A stretch of DNA of 64,000 bases from Mucilaginibacter auburnensis (GTDB lineage Bacteria > Bacteroidota > Bacteroidia > Sphingobacteriales > Sphingobacteriaceae). The position numbers were made by a program, and so were the translations under genes. Positions 34,292 to 42,111 of the stretch are shown here, piece by piece. How positions within the stretch are numbered: position 1 is the first letter of the stretch; every line of letters begins with the position of its first letter. The stretch covers positions 1,178,001-1,242,000 of the forward strand of contig NZ_PGFJ01000002.1 of the NCBI RefSeq assembly GCF_002797815.1. The letters run 5' to 3'. The notes beneath the pieces were generated by a model. The model was not told the DNA's origin. It was given only the letters and a program-made list of their open reading frames with translations, and searched no databases.

Positions 34292-34900
34292 TTAATAATC
34301 ATCCACATCAAACCTGTAGTTTTTGAAATAATAGTGCCTGTCCTCTTCAGTAATTTCCCGCAGAACCCGTGCAGGGTTACCTGCGGCTATTACATTATCA
34401 GGTAGATCTTTAGTCACCACGCTATTGGAGCCTACCACCACATTGTTGCCAATGCGAACACCGGGATTCACCACAACGTTGGCACCCAGCCAAACGCTAT
34501 CGCCAATGTGTATCTCAATACCGTATTCGTAACCGGTATTGCGCGAATCGGGATGTATGGGATGGCCTGCTGTAGATACGGTTACATTAGGGCCAAACAT
34601 GGCGTTATTGCCTATGGTTACCTTGGCAACATCCAGTATAACGCAGTTAAAGTTGGCAAAAAAATTATCGCCTACCTCAATGTGGCGGCCATAATCGCAG
34701 CTAAAGGGTGCCATTATTTTTACATTTTTACCGGCTTTGCCTAAAATATCGCGGGTGTACTCTTCTACCTTCTCCAACTCGTCGGGCGGGCAATGGTTAA
34801 ATTTATATACACGCTTACGGTTAGCCAGTTGTTCTTCAGGCAATCCATCTAACCAAGCTTTGTAAGGTAAGCCTGCCAACATTCTCTCTTTATGATTCAT
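34292..34900 (-). CDS. Sugar O-acetyltransferase (maltose/galactoside acetyltransferase family)
   Basis: A 202-residue hexapeptide-repeat acetyltransferase. The N-terminal Mac domain (ERMLAGLPYKAWLDGLPEEQ) leads into a left-handed beta-helix with FSCDYGRHIEVGDNFFANFN, VSTAGHPIHPDSRN (catalytic His near residue 114), IGDSVWLGANVVVNPGVRIG and NVIAAGNPARVLREI. It transfers acetyl from acetyl-CoA to the hydroxyl of a sugar such as maltose, galactoside or a Nod-type glycan; acceptor not predictable. Cytoplasmic, single gene. Confidence 0.93.
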   Translation of the reverse strand: MNHKERMLAGLPYKAWLDGLPEEQLANRKRVYKFNHCPPDELEKVEEYTRDILGKAGKNVKIMAPFSCDYGRHIEVGDNFFANFNCVILDVAKVTIGNNAMFGPNVTVSTAGHPIHPDSRNTGYEYGIEIHIGDSVWLGANVVVNPGVRIGNNVVVGSNSVVTKDLPDNVIAAGNPARVLREITEEDRHYYFKNYRFDVDDY

Positions 34901-35061
34901 AGGTGTGCGTATTAATGTGCAATAAACTTAAAACAATTAAGAAACCAGGCGTAAAAAAAATACAATTAATTTAACTAACCAATTAGTTAAATACTTATAT
35001 TAGCTATTGCAAAGCGATTTTTGCTTTAAAATATTTAAATTTAAACCTTATCACAATTACA

Positions 35062-35769
35062 ATGAATGTAAAGCGCATTTTAGCCGCGCTGGTGCTTGTT
35101 ATGGCCTCGGTGCAGCTGGCTTATCCGCAAAGCCGCATTATAACCAAAGCTTTTTTAACCGGGCATATTAACTATACCCGCGATACCTCTTTCATCAAGA
35201 TCAGTCATAAATACACCGATAGGAAGGTGTACCTGCAAAAAGCAACCTATGCGGCTTATCAAAAAATGTATACCGCCGCATTAAAGGATGGCGTTGTGTT
35301 GAGCGTGATATCGGGCACGCGCTCGTTTTATGATCAGCATTACAAATGGTACTCCAAATGGTCTGACCCTGAATTTGCAGGCATTAAAGACAAAAAGCAG
35401 AAAGCCCAAAAACTGCTTAGCTGGTGGTCAATGCCCGGCACATCACGGCACCACTGGGGTACAGACATGGATCTGGTAAATCTTAGTCCGGCATTCTACA
35501 CTACTCCGGCGGGCAAAAAAATCTATAACTGGCTGGTAAATAATGCCAATAAGTTCGGCTTCTATCAGCCCTTTAATGCAGGTCGGCCTACCGGGTATAA
35601 AGAGGAAAAATGGCACTGGAGCTATTTGCCTTTAGCTAAGATATATTTACAGGAGTACACCCGGCAAATTACTTATGCGGACATTAACGGTTTCCCCGGA
35701 AGCGAGGCGGCTAAAGAGTTAGATGTAATAAAAAGCCAGGTTTTGGCTATAAACCTGGCTTGTAAGTAA
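35062..35769 (+). CDS. Exported M15-family D-Ala-D-Ala carboxypeptidase
   Basis: A 235-residue LAS-superfamily peptidase with a signal peptide (MNVKRILAALVLVMASVQLA). The zinc motif is SRHHWGTDMDLVNL near residue 133 (His and Asp ligands), with a second part EEKWHWSYLPLAK near 187 giving the catalytic acid and third His. SGTRSFYDQHYKWYS near 89 is the substrate-loop pattern of VanY-like enzymes. It trims the terminal D-Ala of peptidoglycan stem peptides in the periplasm. No vancomycin-resistance genes are nearby, so a housekeeping wall role is more likely. Confidence 0.92.
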   Translation: MNVKRILAALVLVMASVQLAYPQSRIITKAFLTGHINYTRDTSFIKISHKYTDRKVYLQKATYAAYQKMYTAALKDGVVLSVISGTRSFYDQHYKWYSKWSDPEFAGIKDKKQKAQKLLSWWSMPGTSRHHWGTDMDLVNLSPAFYTTPAGKKIYNWLVNNANKFGFYQPFNAGRPTGYKEEKWHWSYLPLAKIYLQEYTRQITYADINGFPGSEAAKELDVIKSQVLAINLACK

Positions 35770-35784
35770 AATTGTACTTTGATT

Positions 35785-35876
35785 TGTCATGCTGAATGCA
35801 ATGAAGCATCTTGTAAATTTTGCTAACCACTTAGTCAGCATGGTGGATAAGATGCTTCACTGCGTTCAGCATGACA
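35785..35876. repeat. TGTCATGCTGAA foldback repeat
   Basis: The 28-nt arms 35785-35812 and 35849-35876 are inverted copies with two mismatches, separated by 36 nt. Same family as 10409-10505. It lies between the convergent M15 peptidase and glyS genes and may act as a bidirectional terminator. Confidence 0.85.
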
Positions 35877-35891
35877 GCGGGATATACATTC

Positions 35892-37370
35892 TTATCCCAA
35901 CAAATTCTTCCAGCTTACCAGGTCACCAATGATCTTTTCCAGTTGGTCAGCCGGAACACGTTCCTGCTGCATGGTATCGCGGTGACGGATGGTTACCGTG
36001 TTATCTTCCAACGTTTGGTGGTCAACTGTGATACAAAATGGTGTACCAATAGCATCCTGACGGCGGTAACGTTTGCCTATGGCATCTTTTTCCTCGTATT
36101 GCAGGTTAAAATCCAACTTCAACTTATCCATTATCTCGCGGGCTTTTTCAGGCAGACCATCTTTTTTGGTCAGCGGGAAAATAGCGGCTTTAACCGGCGC
36201 TAAGCAAGGGTGCAGGCGTAATACGGTGCGGCTATCTTGTTTCTCAGGTGTGCTCAGGTCCTCTTCCTCGTAAGCATTAATCATAGTTAACAAGAACATA
36301 CGATCCAAACCTATTGAGGTTTCAATTACATAAGGTACATAGTTGCCGTAAGGTTTGCCATTCTCGTCTAACTCCGGATCAAAGTACTGCATTTTTTTGC
36401 CTGAGAATTGTTGATGCTGACTCAGGTCAAAATCTGTACGGCTATGTATACCTTCCACCTCTTTAAAGCCGAACGGGAACTCAAATTCAATATCATAAGC
36501 GGCATCAGCATAGTGTGCCAGCTTGGTGTGCTCGTGGTAACGGTATTTGGCAGCATCTGTACCTAAGGCCAGGTGCCATTGTAAACGGGTTTCTTTCCAT
36601 TTGTTAAACCAATCTTTCTGCGTACCGGGGCGAACAAAGAACTGCATCTCCATCTGCTCAAACTCACGCATACGGATGATGAACTGGCGGGCAATTACCT
36701 CGTTACGGAAAGCCTTACCAATTTGCGCAATACCAAACGGAATTTTCATCCTGCCCGATTTTTGCACGTTCAAATAGTTCACAAATATGCCCTGTGCTGT
36801 TTCGGGACGCAGGTAAACCACATCAGCCTCATCGGCAACGGCGCCCATTTGCGTACTGAACATCAGGTTAAACTGGCGCACTTCGGTCCAGTTGGCGGTA
36901 CCGCTTATAGGGCATTTAATATCGTGTCCAATCACCAGTTCGCGCAGGCGTGGCAGGTTCTCGGCTTTAAGGGCCTCATCCATTTCTTTTTGCAGTTCTT
37001 CAGCAAGGTCGGTTTTGCCTTCCTCATCATATTTGGCAATGCGGTCCTCTAATAACTGGTCGGCACGGTAGCGTTTTTTTGAATCTTTGTTGTCGATCAT
37101 TGGGTCGCTAAAACCATCAACGTGACCGCTGGCCTTCCATATTTTAGGGTGCATAAATATGGCCGAGTCAATACCAACAATGTTCTCGTTAAGCTGCACC
37201 ATGGCTTTCCACCAGTAGGTTTTAATGTTGTTCTTCAACTCGGCACCATTTTGCCCATAGTCATAAACAGCGCTCAGGCCATCGTATATCTCGCTTGAAG
37301 GAAAAACAAAGCCATACTCTTTGGCGTGTGCTATAACGTTTTTAAAAACTTCGTCGGTATTTTTACTCAT
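35892..37370 (-). CDS. glyS: Glycine--tRNA ligase (homodimeric type)
   Basis: A 492-residue class II aminoacyl-tRNA synthetase that charges tRNA-Gly. Motifs: FPSSEIYDGLSAVYDYGQNG near residue 20, VYLRPETAQGIFVNYLNV near 186, KIPFGIAQIGKAFRNEV with motif 2 (FRNEV) near 206, IRMREFEQMEMQFFV near 222 and motif 3 in ETSIGLDRMFLL near 352. The C-terminal anticodon-binding domain starts near 385 (LAPVKAAIFPL). This is the single-chain, eukaryote-like type, not GlyQ/GlyS alpha2beta2. A -7 box lies seven bases upstream of the ATG. Confidence 0.97.
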   Translation of the reverse strand: MSKNTDEVFKNVIAHAKEYGFVFPSSEIYDGLSAVYDYGQNGAELKNNIKTYWWKAMVQLNENIVGIDSAIFMHPKIWKASGHVDGFSDPMIDNKDSKKRYRADQLLEDRIAKYDEEGKTDLAEELQKEMDEALKAENLPRLRELVIGHDIKCPISGTANWTEVRQFNLMFSTQMGAVADEADVVYLRPETAQGIFVNYLNVQKSGRMKIPFGIAQIGKAFRNEVIARQFIIRMREFEQMEMQFFVRPGTQKDWFNKWKETRLQWHLALGTDAAKYRYHEHTKLAHYADAAYDIEFEFPFGFKEVEGIHSRTDFDLSQHQQFSGKKMQYFDPELDENGKPYGNYVPYVIETSIGLDRMFLLTMINAYEEEDLSTPEKQDSRTVLRLHPCLAPVKAAIFPLTKKDGLPEKAREIMDKLKLDFNLQYEEKDAIGKRYRRQDAIGTPFCITVDHQTLEDNTVTIRHRDTMQQERVPADQLEKIIGDLVSWKNLLG

Positions 37371-37377
37371 AATGGCG

Positions 37378-37385
37378 CAAATATA
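37378..37385 (-). promoter_or_regulatory. -7 box (TATATTTG) of glyS, leaderless geometry
   Basis: TATATTTG on the minus strand, then CGCCATT and the ATG. The seven-base gap predicts transcription starting at or next to the start codon. Confidence 0.5.
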
Positions 37386-37403
37386 TATTTTTTGGGGGTT
37401 AGT

Positions 37404-37571
37404 TTGTCTGAACTATGATTTATAGGATTAATCTGAACTAAGATTAATTGGATAAGCAGGATGATAGGATTTAAGCAGATGTAATTGTCTAAACTAAGAT
37501 TAATAGGATTTGGGGATTAAAAGATTCGTTTCCTAACATCTTATTAATCTTAAAAATCATAGTTCAGACAA
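37404..37571. repeat. 168-bp foldback with perfect 17-bp inverted ends (copy 2)
   Basis: TTGTCTGAACTATGATT (37404-37420) is the exact reverse complement of 37555-37571. The interior has several degenerate copies of the CTGAACTAAGATTAAT motif. The 70 nt at 37502-37571 recur at 38398-38467 with few mismatches, so the two copies flank the TauE gene as direct repeats. Confidence 0.85.
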
Positions 37572-37624
37572 TTGACAATCATCATATTTCAAATCAAGTA
37601 GCGTACCTATCTTTATTTCTTAGT

Positions 37625-38350
37625 ATGGAAAAATATTCGCTATTTGTATTGCTGGCGTTCCTGTCTGAGATCATCGGCACTGTTTCGGGTTTTGGGTCGT
37701 CCATCCTGTTTGTTCCGGTAGCTTCTTTGTTTTTTGATTTTAAAACGGTGCTAGGCATTACGGCCGTTTTTCATGTATTCAGTAACCTGTCAAAAATTAC
37801 GCTGTTCAGGCAAGGTATTAATAAAGAAATAGCTTTAAAATTGGGCGTTCCGGCAGTTGCATTTGTGTTGTTGGGTGCCTGGCTTACCACTTTTTTGCCT
37901 ACTCGTCCACTACAATTAATGATGAATGTTGGCCTGGTGATATTGTCTGTTTACCTTGCTATTAACTTCAATAAAACCATTAAGCAAAGCAATGGCAATT
38001 TATACATAGGTGGAGCCGCTTCGGGTTTTTTAGCCGGACTAACAGGTACAGGCGGCGCGGTGCGTGGTATAACATTGGCAGCATTTGGCCTGCCAAAGGC
38101 TGTGTTTATAGCTACCTCGGCATTGATTGATCTGGGGGTTGACAGCAGCCGCGCGGCAGTATATGTAAGTAATGGCTATTTCAAAACCGAATACCTGTTT
38201 TTGATACCTTTCCTCATAGGCATCAGCATTGCAGGTAGTTACATAGGTAAACTCATACTGGCCCGCACCTCCGAAAAGGTATTTAAATACATTGTGCTGG
38301 TGGTAATTATTGGTATATCGACAGTTGAAGCGGTGAGAGCACTTATTTGA
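37625..38350 (+). CDS. TauE/SafE family permease (second copy)
   Basis: A 241-residue TSUP membrane protein with eight predicted segments and the two conserved halves: LSEIIGTVSGFGSSILFVPV at the start and ASGFLAGLTGTGGAVRGITL near residue 132. It differs clearly from the TauE at 16453 (FGFGSS in place of GGGGS), so it is not a recent duplicate. Substrate unknown. It is bracketed by nearly identical repeats at 37404-37571 and 38351-38497, which is unusual. Confidence 0.9.
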   Translation: MEKYSLFVLLAFLSEIIGTVSGFGSSILFVPVASLFFDFKTVLGITAVFHVFSNLSKITLFRQGINKEIALKLGVPAVAFVLLGAWLTTFLPTRPLQLMMNVGLVILSVYLAINFNKTIKQSNGNLYIGGAASGFLAGLTGTGGAVRGITLAAFGLPKAVFIATSALIDLGVDSSRAAVYVSNGYFKTEYLFLIPFLIGISIAGSYIGKLILARTSEKVFKYIVLVVIIGISTVEAVRALI

Positions 38351-38497
38351 TTGTCTGGATTAGGATTTAAGCGATTCCAGTTCTCTGAACCTTGGTTAAT
38401 AGGATTTGGGGATTAAAAGATTTGTTTCCTATCATCCAATTAATCTTAAAAATCATAGTTCAGACAAATCCTCAAATCATGAAAATCAAGGTTCAGA
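38351..38497. repeat. Foldback repeat downstream of TauE (copy 3)
   Basis: Positions 38398-38467 match 37502-37571 with about five differences, ending in the same AATCATAGTTCAGACAA. The left end TTGTCTGGATTAGGATTT is a diverged arm. An extra right arm (GAAAATCAAGGTTCAGACA, 38479-38497) follows. Confidence 0.8.
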
Positions 38498-38500
38498 CAG

Positions 38501-38968
38501 CTACCTTTTACTCTTAAAAAAACTCCTCACCAGCTCCGCGCATTCATTTTCGCGGATGCCACCTTCAATAATGGTTTTTGGGTGCGTAATTTTTTGGTTA
38601 AGCCTGCCAAAACCCATGCGCGGGTCATAGGCGCCAAATACTATTCTGCCCACCTGGAACCAGTAAGAGGCGCCGGCGCACATTACGCAAGGTTCCATGG
38701 TAACGTACAAGGTGCATTCTTTTAGATACTTGCCACCCATAAAGTTGGCTGCTGCGGTAAGCGCCTGCATTTCGGCATGGGCCGATACATCATTAAGGCG
38801 TTCGGTAAGGTTATGCCCTCTACCGATGATCTGCCCTTTGCATACCACAACCGCGCCAATGGGTATCTCATCTTCGGCTAAGGCGAGTTTGGCCTCTTTG
38901 AGGGCCTCGTTCATAAAAAAATCGTCGGGCTTTACCGCTGGCTCATCGCCGAAGCTTACGTATCTCAT
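38501..38968 (-). CDS. tadA: tRNA-specific adenosine-34 deaminase
   Basis: A 155-residue deaminase that makes inosine at the wobble position of tRNA-Arg(ACG). Zinc motif VSAHAEMQALTAA near residue 63 and MEPCVMCAGASYWFQVGRIV near 92, with GAYDPRMGFG following, fit TadA. The N-terminal ALKEAKLALAEDEIPIGAVV is the usual opening. Guanine deaminase at 5345 is the paralogue and lacks the EMQAL signature. Starts at ATG 38968; no operon partner. Confidence 0.93.
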   Translation of the reverse strand: MRYVSFGDEPAVKPDDFFMNEALKEAKLALAEDEIPIGAVVVCKGQIIGRGHNLTERLNDVSAHAEMQALTAAANFMGGKYLKECTLYVTMEPCVMCAGASYWFQVGRIVFGAYDPRMGFGRLNQKITHPKTIIEGGIRENECAELVRSFFKSKR

Positions 38969-39015
38969 ATTATCTGTTAGCGATGGGTTTAAAACCCATC
39001 GCTATGTATTGGTTA

Positions 39016-39351
39016 TTAAACTAACTTACTTCCATTAGGCACCTGCTTATCAATAGCTGCCAATACAATATCACCATTCTCATCGGCAAAGCCGGTTACC
39101 AAAAACTCCGACATAAAGTTGGCTATCTGCTTTTTAGGGAAGTTTATAACACCCATTATCTGCCTGCCGGGCAATTGTTCTTTTGTATAATGTTTGGTTA
39201 TTTGCGCGCTCGACCATTTGATGCCGAACTCGCCAAAGTCAACCTGCAATTTATAAGCTGGCTTTCTGACTTCGGGAAAATCAAGTACCTGCAATATAGT
39301 GCCTGCCCTCAGTTCCACACGTTCAAAATCATTCCAGTTGATGGTTTCCAT
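39016..39351 (-). CDS. csaA: tRNA-binding protein, CsaA family
   Basis: A 111-residue OB-fold protein of the tRNA-binding/EMAP-II type: [60 protein letters not shown] and [10 protein letters not shown]. CsaA binds tRNA and is reported to have chaperone-like activity linked to protein export. ATG 39351 is chosen; an upstream ATG at 39384 would add 11 residues not typical of CsaA and would lie upstream of the -7 box. Confidence 0.93.
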   Translation of the reverse strand: METINWNDFERVELRAGTILQVLDFPEVRKPAYKLQVDFGEFGIKWSSAQITKHYTKEQLPGRQIMGVINFPKKQIANFMSEFLVTGFADENGDIVLAAIDKQVPNGSKLV

Positions 39352-39358
39352 AGTGGGG

Positions 39359-39366
39359 CAAAGATA
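39359..39366 (-). promoter_or_regulatory. -7 box (TATCTTTG) of csaA, leaderless geometry
   Basis: TATCTTTG on the minus strand, then CCCCACT and the ATG at 39351. The seven-base spacing implies a leaderless transcript. Confidence 0.5.
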
Positions 39367-39463
39367 AATGCCATACAACCGCATTCAACAAAAAGTATAT
39401 TTTTTTGTTAAGCGCTTATGGAAACCGGTGCTTCCTCGCATCCTATCTATAAAAACAAAGCAT

Positions 39464-40168
39464 ATGAAAAAGTTAAGTATATTAGTAATTGCCCTTACAG
39501 TAAGTGTATTATCAGGATTTGCGCAGAATGTTGACCTGCGTGCTAAAATTGAAGTTAGCGGCGTAGCCGAGCGCGAAGTTACGCCCGACATCATCAATGT
39601 ATCTATCTCTTTAAAAGAGTACATGGATGGCAAAAAGAAGATCACCATCAGCGAGTTGGAGCAGCAACTGGAAAAAGCGGTGCAGGCAGCGGGTATTGCT
39701 AAAGAGGATTTCAGGATCAACAACCTGTCTTCCTACAACTTTATTGACCCTAAAAAGAAAACACCTGAATTTTTAGCCTCTAAACAATATGGCATACGCT
39801 TCCGCGACCTGAATAAATTTAACCAGGTAATAAGCAAAGTTGATGCTAAAGGCATACAGTACACAAATATTGACAGCTACGACTATTCAAAAATTGAGTA
39901 CCTGCGTAACGAATTAAAATTACAGGCGCTGGTTGCTGCCAAAACCAAAGCCACCTTTATGCTGAACGGTATTGGCGAAAAATTGGGCTGGCCGTTAAGC
40001 ATCACCGAGGTTGAAGATAACAATTTCCCTCAGCCACGCAATGTGATGTACATGGCCAGAGATCAGGCTGCAAATGGTGCAGCTGACGTACCGGAGTCAG
40101 ACATTGATATTAAAACCATTAAGTTAACCTACCGCGTAAACGCAGTTTTTGGAATTTCAGGAAGATAA
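39464..40168 (+). CDS. SIMPL domain (DUF541) exported protein, copy 1
   Basis: A 234-residue protein with signal peptide (MKKLSILVIALTVSVLSGFA, cut before Q) and a SIMPL/DUF541 domain: RAKIEVSGVAEREVTPDIIN, VSISLKEYMDGKKKI, GIRFRDLNKFNQVISKV, and an ending LTYRVNAVFGISG. SIMPL proteins (BP26/OMP28) form oligomeric rings in the periplasm; the function is unclear. Start ATG 39464 is set by the signal peptide; the frame is open further upstream by chance. Followed by a terminator at 40194. It is a tandem duplicate of the next gene. Confidence 0.92.
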   Translation: MKKLSILVIALTVSVLSGFAQNVDLRAKIEVSGVAEREVTPDIINVSISLKEYMDGKKKITISELEQQLEKAVQAAGIAKEDFRINNLSSYNFIDPKKKTPEFLASKQYGIRFRDLNKFNQVISKVDAKGIQYTNIDSYDYSKIEYLRNELKLQALVAAKTKATFMLNGIGEKLGWPLSITEVEDNNFPQPRNVMYMARDQAANGAADVPESDIDIKTIKLTYRVNAVFGISGR

Positions 40169-40193
40169 ACCAACGTAACGCTCTCTTTTATTG

Positions 40194-40227
40194 GCGGCGC
40201 TGAAGTAACGGTCAGCGCCGCTTTTTT
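40194..40227 (+). terminator. Terminator after SIMPL copy 1
   Basis: GCGGCGCTGA (40194-40203), loop of 8 nt, TCAGCGCCGC (40212-40221), then six T residues. Perfect 10-bp stem. Confidence 0.92.
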
Positions 40228-40382
40228 GTGAACAACTGTAGCATAGCAATGTTTACTATCGTTCATTGAATAGGTGAAGAGGCGGCTTGTCAAAACAGAT
40301 CAACCCGACAAAAAGTAAAATTTTTAAGATGCAGTTATGGAAACCGGAACTACCTTGCATCCTACTTATAAAAACAAAGCAT

Positions 40383-41084
40383 ATGAAAAAGTTAAGTATA
40401 TTAGTAATAGCCCTTGTAGTAAGTGTATTATCAGGATTTGCACAGAGTGTTGACCTGCGCCGCAAAATTGAAGTGAGTGGCACAGTAGAAAAAGAAGTAA
40501 CACCGGATATCATCAATGTGTCTATATCATTGAAGGAGTATTTTGATGGTAAAACCAAAATAACCATTAGCCAGTTAGAACAGCAGTTGGAGAAGGCTAT
40601 TCAGGCTGCAGGTATTGCAAAAGATGATTTTACCATAAACAACCTATCGTCTTACAACTATATTGACCCTAAAAAGAAAACGCCCGAGTTTTTAGCATCC
40701 AAACAATATAGCATACGTTTCCGCGATCTGAACAAGTTTAACCAGGTATTGAGCAAGGTTGACCCTAAAGGCATACAGTATACCAACGTAGCCAGCTACG
40801 ACTATTCAAAAATTACTGAATTAAAGAGGGAATTACAAATACAGGCCCTGTTAGCTGCACGCGATAAAGCGAACGCTTTAGTTTCGAGTCTGAATGAAAA
40901 ACTGGGCGGCGTTATCAGCATTTCTGAACTGGATATGAGTAATGATGTTCCTCAGGCACGTTTTAAAACATTTTCAAATGTGGCTATGGCCGAAAGTGCT
41001 GACGTGCCGGAATCTGATATTGCTGTGCAAAAAATGAAACTTACTTTCCGTATGAATGCTGTTTTTGAAATAGCCGGAAAATAA
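40383..41084 (+). CDS. SIMPL domain (DUF541) exported protein, copy 2
   Basis: A 233-residue paralogue of the preceding gene, clearly related over its full length, with the same signal peptide (MKKLSILVIALVVSVLSGFA). The central block (NLSSYNYIDPKKKTPEFLAS, SIRFRDLNKFNQVLSKVDPK) is nearly identical, while the C-terminal third (about 165-215) diverged. The upstream 60 nt also match those of copy 1, as does the terminator, so the duplication covered a whole transcription unit. Confidence 0.92.
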   Translation: MKKLSILVIALVVSVLSGFAQSVDLRRKIEVSGTVEKEVTPDIINVSISLKEYFDGKTKITISQLEQQLEKAIQAAGIAKDDFTINNLSSYNYIDPKKKTPEFLASKQYSIRFRDLNKFNQVLSKVDPKGIQYTNVASYDYSKITELKRELQIQALLAARDKANALVSSLNEKLGGVISISELDMSNDVPQARFKTFSNVAMAESADVPESDIAVQKMKLTFRMNAVFEIAGK

Positions 41085-41106
41085 AGCAACAAATTCTCTT
41101 TTATTG

Positions 41107-41139
41107 GCGGTGGTGACTGTTAGGGTCATCGCCGCTTTT
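41107..41139 (+). terminator. Terminator after SIMPL copy 2
   Basis: GCGGTGGTGAC (41107-41117) pairs with GTCATCGCCGC (41125-41135) using two G.U pairs, followed by TTTT. It is homologous to the terminator at 40194. Confidence 0.85.
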
Positions 41140-41391
41140 GTTTAACGGCCTTACCGTTTCAACTTGATTATTACTGAATAGGTTTACACAAAATCGGTTC
41201 ACTCGTTTCATTTTCGGTTCACACAAAATCTTTAAAGCATTACAAATCAGAATCTTTAATAAAAAATCGTTTCAAACCGTTTCACATATTCAATGAGACG
41301 ATGAACCGGCGCTATCAGCATTACAATGTAATATTCCCACACCTCACCAAAAATGAGTAACTCTATCTCCACAATCTGCAAACTATAATCC
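41140..41391. other. Gene-free stretch with short CGGTTCAC repeats
   Basis: About 250 nt without a convincing gene. It contains two near-direct copies of CGGTTCAC(A)C (about 41187-41225) and related TTTCAAACCGTTTCAC. These may be regulatory sites for the SDR gene downstream or leftover repeats. Confidence 0.4.
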
Positions 41392-41399
41392 TACCTTTG
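41392..41399 (+). promoter_or_regulatory. -7 box (TACCTTTG) of the SDR-MFS pair
   Basis: An exact TAnnTTTG match, 30 nt before the SDR ATG at 41430, for a leader of about 25 nt. Confidence 0.58.
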
Positions 41400-41429
41400 T
41401 GGTGTATTTATAACACTAAGCATACAACC

Positions 41430-42101
41430 ATGAACAACATAAAATCTGCTTTAATAACCGGCGCAAGTGCAGGCATAGGCCTTGATTTGACCAAAAAACT
41501 GTTAGCCGAAGGTATAACCGTTATCGCGGTAACCCGCTCGGGCGAGATCTTGGATTATTCGCATCTCGAACTGACCGTTTTAAAAGGTGACATCAGCAAC
41601 GAGGAAAGCATTAAAAGTGTAGCGCAACAGGTAAGCCAAATGGGCATTACCATTGATTGCCTGATCAACAACGCCGGTGTTGGGGTTGATTTTGATACCG
41701 AAGTGCCAACTGCTGCCGCGCTTAACGCCAGCTTTGCCACCAATACCACAGGTACCGCCTTGTTTACCGAGGCTTTGTTGCCTAATATTGCCGATGGCGG
41801 ACAGATACTGTTTCTGTCAACCATTATGTCGTTATTGCGCGCGGCCTCGGCTGATAGTCCTGCTTACCGCATGTCAAAAGCGGCTTTAAATATGTACGTG
41901 GTAATGTTGAGTCAGCGGTTGAGCAAACGCGGCATTCGTGTAACGGCCCTGCACCCCGGCTGGGTACAAACCCGCATGGGCGGCGATAAAGCGCCAACCA
42001 CCATTGAGCAATCTGTAAACGGTATTTATAAGGCTATTACCGAAAATACCGAAACAGGTAAATTCTGGAATGTTGATTCGGCAGGGATAGAAAATTACTA
42101 A
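41430..42101 (+). CDS. Short-chain dehydrogenase/reductase (SDR)
   Basis: A 223-residue classical-type SDR with Rossmann fold: the cofactor motif LITGASAGIGLDLTKKLLAE (TGxxxGIG), the NNAGVGVDF stability motif, and the catalytic YRMSKAALN (YxxxK). VTRSG after the second strand suggests NADP. The substrate is unknown. ATG 41430 is preferred to TTG 41397, which falls in the -7 box. Its stop codon forms part of the Shine-Dalgarno of the MFS gene, so the two are coupled. Confidence 0.9.
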   Translation: MNNIKSALITGASAGIGLDLTKKLLAEGITVIAVTRSGEILDYSHLELTVLKGDISNEESIKSVAQQVSQMGITIDCLINNAGVGVDFDTEVPTAAALNASFATNTTGTALFTEALLPNIADGGQILFLSTIMSLLRAASADSPAYRMSKAALNMYVVMLSQRLSKRGIRVTALHPGWVQTRMGGDKAPTTIEQSVNGIYKAITENTETGKFWNVDSAGIENY

Positions 42102-42111
42102 GGAGAGCGCA

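Noticed and set aside
38501..38968. Guanine deaminase duplicate
   Set aside because: HAEMQAL and PCVMCAGA identify TadA; the GuaD-specific C-terminal block is absent.
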